From Sialis fuliginosa (Eukaryota > Arthropoda > Insecta > Megaloptera > Sialidae), in the NCBI GenBank assembly GCA_961205875.1, contig OY540821.1:4960001-5024000 (forward strand): a stretch of DNA of 64,000 bases. Direction: 5' to 3'. Under the pieces are notes generated by a model. It did no database searches. It was given only the letters and a program-made list of their open reading frames with translations, and had not been told where the DNA came from. This document shows positions 57,713-64,000 of this stretch, piece by piece. A program made the position numbers and the translations under genes. Numbering within the stretch: position 1 is the stretch's first letter; each line of letters starts with the position of its first letter.

Positions 57713-58445
57713 CAGGGCCGGATTAAGCAAGCACGAGGCCCGTAGCAATTGTTATAAAGAGGCCCTTGGTAGTGGCGTCGTTAGGGGGGCGGGGGAAACT
57801 AAGGGAGTAAATCGATAGCTTCACCCACTCCCCCCGAAAAAAGTAAATATTATTTTTTTCGCACATTAAGTGGGCGTCACCCCCTGTAAATTTTTAATGG
57901 CATAAAAACATCAGTGGGATCTATTTTTTAAATAAATTGGGTAATCATCACCTATATAGACTTTCAATAATAAAAAAAGTCAATTCACTCATTTTTCTCA
58001 TTGGAAGCTTAAATAACAAAAAAAGAGGAAATATTATACCATAGACATAGAGCATGGACCGCGCATCTAACTCGAAAACAGAGCCGTGTCAAAAAAAAAT
58101 TTTATTTTGCTTTTTTTTTAATTATCCCTTAATTTTTTTGAGGTGTGTATAATAAAACACCACAACACACAAACAAAATTTTCTTGATTTGATTTGAGCA
58201 AATTTAGAAAAATCGATTAAAAAAATCAAAGATCGGAGATTCAAAAATCGATTTTTCGATTAAATCGAATCAAGATCGGAAATCCTAAATTGAAATTATT
58301 AATTACTGTAGATTTGGAAACCCCGTATCAACCATTGGTAAGTGGTAAGTCCAATAAGAGATATTTTTCCGCAAAGTCGCGGGGCCCCCAGAGACGCGGG
58401 ACCCGTTGCATTTGCTACTCCTGCTACGTTGTTAATCCGGCCCTG
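57713..58445. mobile_element. hAT-like element with 7/8 target duplication
   Basis: Ends CAGGGCCGGATTAAG and the complement ttaatccggccctg; flanks GCCATGAG (57705-57712) and ACCATGAG (58446-58453). Contains an internal agtggcgtcgttagg block. The open frame at its right end is not a gene. Confidence 0.9.
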
Positions 58446-58453
58446 ACCATGAG

Positions 58454-59253
58454 TGTTATGGAACTTTCTTATACGTATTACTTAAACAGTGTCCGTGTTT
58501 GCTATAGGTTCGATGAGACATTCTTGAACATAATATTCAGTGTGGGTGGTTCTAATTGATTATGCAAAAATAATTATTTCTGGCTAGATCATAAATCAAA
58601 TTTAGTGATCGTTTTAAAATGTAGATGGCTGTCTTCCCAGACGAAAGTTAATCCTGAGTATATAATTTCATCCTTCTATCATTTGTCGTTAAAAATTATT
58701 TGACACATGCTGTAGAGAATATTATTTTCTATAATTTATGTCAGATTAATTTTTATTCTATATTCTTTCGTTTTTTTTAATTTGTCAGTATTACGTATAA
58801 GAAAGTCCCGTGGCTCCCATGGTGGATATTTTTTGAAATTTATAGTGCGACTAAGGATATTTGTGTATTGATGAAATAAGAATAAGAAGAACTTACTAAT
58901 GTATAATAAAAAATACAGGGTAGTATTAAGAAAACACTTCAATACAAATTCTGAGCCAGTATTGTAATCTATTCTATAAAATATATTTATTTAAAATATA
59001 ATAAATTACTTACTTTTTACTATACGAAAATTATATGTATGTATGTTTCATTAACATATAATATGTACCTATATTAATGTTACCTATGTTACAACTGTTT
59101 TCATATAGGTAAGTAACTTTTATAAGTGGTTAAAATCTTTATTTACTAGTATAATGGAATGAATACCATTTTTACCTCCAAGTATGATCTTATGAGACCT
59201 TTTATCTATTTAGAAAAATATTTAATTTATTATTTATAAACTGCACAGTTATC
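58454..59253. other. 5' intron of LRR gene 6
   Basis: No gene or bounded repeat. AT-rich. Confidence 0.5.
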
Positions 59254-59802
59254 TACTGGGTGTTCCAGACCACCCGTCCACTGTTTTACGCCCAAACTAT
59301 TGAAGATAAAGTTTTATGATAAAAAATTTACCATATATATCGACCCTAAAGAATTTCAGGAAAATATTTTCAACCCCCTCAAACTACCCCCCATGGGGGA
59401 GTTTTAGGGGGTTGAAAATATTTTATATTATTTCTATTTTCAAATAAAAATAAAAAAATAAAATTACATTAATATTTAACGAAACTAGAGCATTTTTAGT
59501 AAAACCCAAAAATTTGGGAACAAGTCGCCATAATTTCTAAACAATTGAATGTATGAAAAAAAGTTTTTTATAAAAGTTTCTGACTTTTTTATGATCTTTA
59601 AAATTATCTACTTTTCAATATACTGTTTCATTTGATTTTGCTGACAAACGGGCATGTACCCCACAAACTGCCCCCCATGGGGGAGTTTTAGGGGGTTGAA
59701 AATATTTTCCTGAAATTCTTTAAGGTCGATATAAATTTTTTTTATCATAAAACTTTATCTTCAATAGTTTGGGCGTAAATAATAGTCTGGAACACGCGGT
59801 AT
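59254..59802. mobile_element. Foldback element in the 5' intron of LRR gene 6
   Basis: Family of 38721-40143: tactgggtgttccagacc with gcccaaactattgaagata, and the inverted copy tctggaacacgcggtata. The ccccatgggggagttttagg block occurs twice. Confidence 0.88.
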
Positions 59803-59980
59803 ACTATACATATAAAAACCTAGAAACACTGAAAAGAATAACCTAATCATAAAATTTAACATTTTTTCCAAACCAATAAAGAACATTTTAAGAAAGAAAA
59901 AAAATAAAACCGACTTCAAAAACTTAAACTTTATTATTAAGTATACTTTTCAGTGTTTTTAGGTTTTTTTAAGTCTTTTG

Positions 59981-60304
59981 CAGTGGCGAAGCGAGGGGGG
60001 GGGCAAAGGGGTCTATCATGCCCCGGGCGCCACTTATAGAGGGGCGCTAAATGGCTCATAACCTTTCAAACCGCATAGCATATTTATAAAATATATGCAA
60101 CTGAAGACCTTTTTGTTTTTTTTTTTAGTCGTGGAAATATATTTAATAAATAAGGTTAGATAAAATTAAAACTGAAGACTTTTTTTTTTTTTAGTAACGC
60201 CAATTTCAATTCAGATTTACTATAAATTATTATTTTTTTCTTAATTTTGGGGGCGCCAAAAAGATATCGTACCTCGGGCGCCAATTATGCTTGCTACGCA
60301 ACTG
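59981..60304. mobile_element. hAT-like MITE with perfect 8-bp target duplication
   Basis: Starts CAGTGGCGAAGCGAGG and ends GCTTGCTACGCAACTG; flanked by GTCTTTTG (59973-59980, 60305-60312). It landed at the 5' edge of the next TGCTTCCTCG copy, whose first two bases belong to the duplication. Confidence 0.9.
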
Positions 60305-60310
60305 GTCTTT

Positions 60311-61067
60311 TGCTTCCTCGCAATATCGAAGATACGAGAAGCTATGTGATCGTTTCAGATTGAGACAAAAAAAATGTTCTTCGATTTCAAAATTTTAAAT
60401 TGATTTATCCGTTTCACGTCAAGGTAAACACTTTTCGTTCCGTGTCTGTCTGTCTGTGTGTCCGTCCGTCCGTCCCCTGAATCCTTGTCACACGCATAAC
60501 TCATGAACCACTAAACCGATATTATTGAAACATGGTCGGATGGTTGGGGACGGTCCCATTTTAAATTATTAAAATTGTATGTAAGGGGGAGGGGTAACAC
60601 CCCAAAATATTTATTTTTTCAAGATATCTCAAGAACGACACATGTTACGTGAAAATTTTATAGAATATTTTTTGTAGAGCATTAAATTTCCTCTAAATTG
60701 GTCTACGTTTGTTGTAAAATATTTCCTTACAAAGATTTATCTCAATTTATTTTAAAAATTCGTGTTTTGTTTTTCTAAATTGATATTTGATTGGATATAT
60801 AAAATTTCATTTTGACGTTTTAGATGTCATTTTGGCGTTTTAAATGCCATTTTGACATTTGCACATAATAAGAAAATATACGAAAAGGTGCGTTTTACGA
60901 AAAATTTCGAACTAATATTTTCTAGTAAAATTGTGTAAAAATTAAATGGTTAACCAATTCCAGTCAATTTATCTAAACACTATCGGTTTTTATTTAAATT
61001 GTTGAATAATTAACTACCTTTGGTGAATTTAGCACGAGGAAGCACTGTGCATTTACTTGGCAGATGT
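60311..61067 (+). mobile_element. TGCTTCCTCG family, copy 7 (full)
   Basis: Complete, tgcttcctcgc to ggcagatgt, with the GTCT/GTCC run at 60445-60475. Lies in the 5' intron of gene 6. Confidence 0.92.
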
Positions 61068-61127
61068 TTTTTTTAAATTTTTTGTTTCATCACGTTACAT
61101 TTTGAAGCAAAAATGTAATTTGTAATA

Positions 61128-61475
61128 TTGAATACTATCTATAATAATAATAATTTGGAGTTATTTGTAACTAAATAAAAAATTAAAACGATGTGCATTT
61201 TATCATATATTAAACATACTAAAAAATAGTATGTTTAATATATGATTTTATGTTCAAATCATGTTGTTTCTAAAATTACTTACTTATATTCTTATTATTT
61301 CTATTCTTATTTTTATTCTGTATGTTGGGTGGTGTACCGGTTTCTTGGTAATTCAGTTTTTGCTGTAACTTGGCTTCGGAATACTCTTCAGGTTGATATC
61401 AGACTATAACGGATAACTTCACTTCACTATATTATTTATAGCATGGAAAGGAAACGTTGCAGATTTTGTAACAGT
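61128..61475 (-). promoter_or_regulatory. Promoter and first exon of LRR gene 6 (duplicated unit, copy B)
   Basis: Minus-strand CTATAAATA at 61441-61433, exon to 61284, donor GTAAGTA at 61283; intron 57124-61283. Matches copy A (50882-51189) over TATA, exon and donor, with a small inverted hairpin (catatattaaacatacta) added at 61203-61247. The exon carries about 25 extra bases of attctt type. Confidence 0.75.
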
Positions 61476-61621
61476 CAGTGACGAGGTGTTATATTTTTAC
61501 TAAGGGAAGCATATTTTATAAACTAGCTCAAGATATTTGTAAAATTTTTATTAAATAACATTTATAAACTTGTTATAAGCATAAATATATTGAAAAATAA
61601 TAATTGATTAACTAACATTAA

Positions 61622-61890
61622 TGCTTCCTCGCAATATCGAAGATACTAGAAGCTTTGTGATCGTTTCAGATTTAGACAAAAAAAATGTTCTCCGATTTTA
61701 AAATTTTAAATTGATTTATCCGTTTCACGTCAAGGCAAACACTTTTCGTTCCGTGTCTGTCTGTCTGTGTGTCCGTCCGTCCGCCTGTCCCCTGAATCCT
61801 TGTCACACGCATAACTCATGTACCACTGAACCGATATTATTGAAACTTGGTCGGATGGTTGGGTCTGGTTTGGGGACGACGGTCCCATTT
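61622..61890 (+). mobile_element. TGCTTCCTCG family, copy 8 (5' part)
   Basis: Starts tgcttcctcgc and stops after acggtcccattt. Nested in the hAT-like insertion. Confidence 0.85.
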
Positions 61891-62083
61891 CGTATAGACA
61901 TAGATTTCGTACAGTGTGAAATATGTCATATAAAGAAATTAAACCTATAAAGCAAAAGCAAAATATAAAAACAAAATATAGCATTGTACAAATTTATCAT
62001 TTATGCATATACATATGTGGACACATATATAGGTACACACCTGCATCATATTAACAAAAATATATATCATTATTATTAGTCAG

Positions 62084-62522
62084 TCATCAAAATATTCGGC
62101 AATGCTATAATAATTTTTAGATAACAAATATTCTCTTAATTTAATTTTGAACTGACGAAATGGTAACGTTTTAATGTGCATAGGTAGATGGTTGTATATT
62201 TTTATTATTTGACTCAGTGGGCCTTTTTGGAAAGGCGGAAGAAGATTATGTTTATTACGTGTAAAGTGATCATGGTTAAATTTATTATTTTCAAAAATAT
62301 ATTCGTATTTTGAAAAAAAAATTGCACATTTTAGAATGTAAATATCAAAAATAGTTAAAATAAAAAGTTTTTTTGTAAAAAGGACGACACGATGTACGTG
62401 GAGTTATGTTGAAAAGGGCTCTAATACATCTTTTTGTGTTAAAAAAACATCTTTTACATTGACTGAGTTTCCCCAGAAAATAATTCCATATGATAGTTGG
62501 GGCTGTACATAAGAATAATAAA
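62084..62522 (-). pseudogene. Non-LTR retrotransposon reverse transcriptase, C-terminal relic
   Basis: The minus strand reads YYSYVQPQLSYGIIFWGNSV then (after a frameshift) RCIRALFNITPRTSCRPF, and after another shift LFILTIFDIYILKCAIFFSK and IIKIYNHLPMHIKTLPFRQF to a stop at 62084. This is the thumb/C-terminal part of Jockey/CR1-type reverse transcriptases (YGIILWG..., TLQK-IR, SCRPLFK, iYILK). At least two frameshifts show it is dead. It seems to be a 5'-truncated insertion inside the hAT-like element. Confidence 0.85.
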
Positions 62523-63043
62523 TATTTAGTAATATTAAAATTGGTAGAGTTTTATTTTAATTACGTATTAAATATACGTGTTTGTTAATTTTTTTATAAG
62601 ATTGTTAATGTGATCATTCCATGCCAATTTTATTTATATGTGTATAGTATGTAAGTGGACAGCTATATGATTCTATTTACTATGTGTTATTAGTTTTATT
62701 ATTCTTTGTTTGGTGTGTTACTTAATTATTGTTAAATCCAACTTTTGATTTTTGAATAAAGTTATAATGGCGAATTATGTTGCCTGTATTAATAATATTA
62801 TTATTATTTTTTTTATTATTTAATTATTTATTAATTTTATTGTAAAAAAAAGTTTTATAGTAATTAGTAATTTATCCATAAAATAAGGGAAGTACTGCTT
62901 CCCCTGCTTCCATGGACGCTTCGCCACTGCAAATAGTTTGCATTGCAACAGTTGACTAAATATATACATTCATATATGCGAATGAGAGATAAAAAGCCAT
63001 CAATACACCGGATGTTGATTACTACCAAATGTTAGCTGTGGGT

Positions 63044-63434
63044 ACAGTCGCCTGCAGAACTCGTCTGGCACCCTAAAGGCTAGAATCGCTTACAACAGAT
63101 TCTAAATTTAAAGACAAACATCATCGGTTATCTTTTTCTATCAAGTTTAATATATTTAATACTAAAATTCGGAATATCAAATATTTATTGCCACAAAATT
63201 TACGTATACAATTTTCAATAGATTACATAATAATTTAAATGCACAAATATATATGAGTACTATAAACGAAGAGTAGTTCTTTATCTAGTCAATGAATTTT
63301 TCAAAATATCTTTCTTTGTTTGATACATGGAGAAATGATTTAAATATTATAATAATCAAATGGGAGGAGCCTACTAAGTTTATGATAAACGAAAATGAAT
63401 ACAAACTGCAAGACCATTAATGCAGGTGACTGTA
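63044..63434. mobile_element. MITE with TA ends
   Basis: Ends TACAGTCGCCTGCA and TGCAGGTGACTGTA. It splits the duplicated block: copy A (54090-54440) lacks it. No coding sequence. Confidence 0.85.
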
Positions 63435-63759
63435 CTTACATTCAGTGGCGCACTATTTAGTTGACAAATTAGGCAACTTAAAGTTATTGTTCCTTGTTTA
63501 TTAAGGGTATTATAAACACAATAACTAAAAAGGGGAGGGTGTTATAAAATGTATACTTATACCACTTGAAGGTACTTACTTGTATATTAACTTGCCACAG
63601 CAGTAGCGCGCGCTTTTAAGCCAATCTTGAGAAAAAAAAATTCTACAAAATAAATGATTATGAATTTTTAATTCTAAAAGTGAACTGTGTAGAGAAAAAC
63701 GTTTCAGTCAAAACTTATATTCAGTTTGGATAGGAGAATATTATGATTATTTTTAATTT
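63435..63759. other. Duplicated intergenic block, copy B
   Basis: Matches 54440-54720 (gcagtagcgcgcg, ggggagggtgttata). No gene. Confidence 0.8.
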
Positions 63760-64000
63760 TGCTTCCTCGCAATATCGAAGATACGAGAAGCTTTGTGATC
63801 GTTTAAGAATGAGACAAAAAATATGTTCTCTGATTTCAAAATTTTAAATTGATCTTTCCGTTTCACGTCAAAACAAACACTTTTTGTTCCGTGTCTGTCT
63901 GTCTGTGTGTCTGTCCTGGTGTCAGTCCGTCCTTCCATCCCCTGAATCCTTGTCACACGTATAACTCATGTACCACTAAACAGATATTGTTGAAATTTGG
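63760..64000 (+). mobile_element. TGCTTCCTCG family, copy 9 (cut by window end)
   Basis: Starts tgcttcctcgcaatatcg and runs off the window after the GTCT/GTCC stretch. Confidence 0.9.

Larger units (their letters stand above)
61476..62929. mobile_element. hAT-like insertion just upstream of the gene 6 promoter
   Basis: Ends CAGTGACGAGG and the complement cttcgccactg; flanks GTAACAGT and CAAATAGT. The same spot in copy A reads CAAACAGT with no insert, an empty site that explains both flanks. It contains a TGCTTCCTCG fragment and a reverse transcriptase relic. Confidence 0.85.

Overview
The window looks like AT-rich nuclear DNA of an insect. There are no bacterial gene arrays. Genes are separated by kilobases of transposon debris, introns have GT-AG borders, promoters carry TATA boxes, many elements have hAT-style 8-bp target duplications, and a short run of the arthropod telomere unit (CCTAA/TTAGG) sits at about 54.13 kb. 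The species cannot be fixed from the sequence alone.

The main content is a cluster of six paralogous intact genes for secreted leucine-rich-repeat (LRR) proteins. Three are on the + strand (18156-19229, 23475-25340, 31706-33544) and three on the - strand (36857-38518, 47055-48911, 55494-57122), so the two halves face each other across about 33.5-36.9 kb. Each gene has a short non-coding first exon behind a TATA box, one 5'-UTR intron whose acceptor lies one base before the ATG, and a single coding exon. Each protein has a signal peptide, a conserved N-terminal block with two cysteines, then 9-21 LRRs that tend to alternate LDLSHN-type and LDLSYN-type units, and no C-terminal cap or membrane anchor. 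The cluster has changed recently: genes 5 and 6 share a duplicated promoter/5'-exon unit (50.9-51.2 and 61.1-61.5 kb), gene 5 is a mosaic of a gene-6-like N-terminus and a gene-2-like body, and gene 6 holds nearly identical 126-129 bp internal repeats.

Left of the cluster (about 3.4-11.3 kb, - strand) are three exon-like open segments with matching splice phases. They could form one type I membrane protein: a signal-peptide exon, a 1.6 kb exon with five LDCD motifs, and a transmembrane exon. At 14.8-16.5 kb is a THAP zinc-finger coding sequence split by a hAT element, with the 8-bp target duplication intact. A 1.1 kb hAT element with transposase remnants is at 21.2-22.3 kb.

Most of the rest is repeats: a 0.75-0.8 kb family with TGCTTCCTCG ends (about nine copies plus older relics), at least eleven hAT-type elements with TIRs and mostly 8-bp target duplications, large foldback elements (several inside the LRR 5' introns), a nested transposon stack at 51.2-54.0 kb, a frameshifted non-LTR reverse transcriptase relic at 62.1-62.5 kb, a 130-bp satellite at 11.3-12.3 kb, and direct duplications at 10.6 and 26.6 kb.
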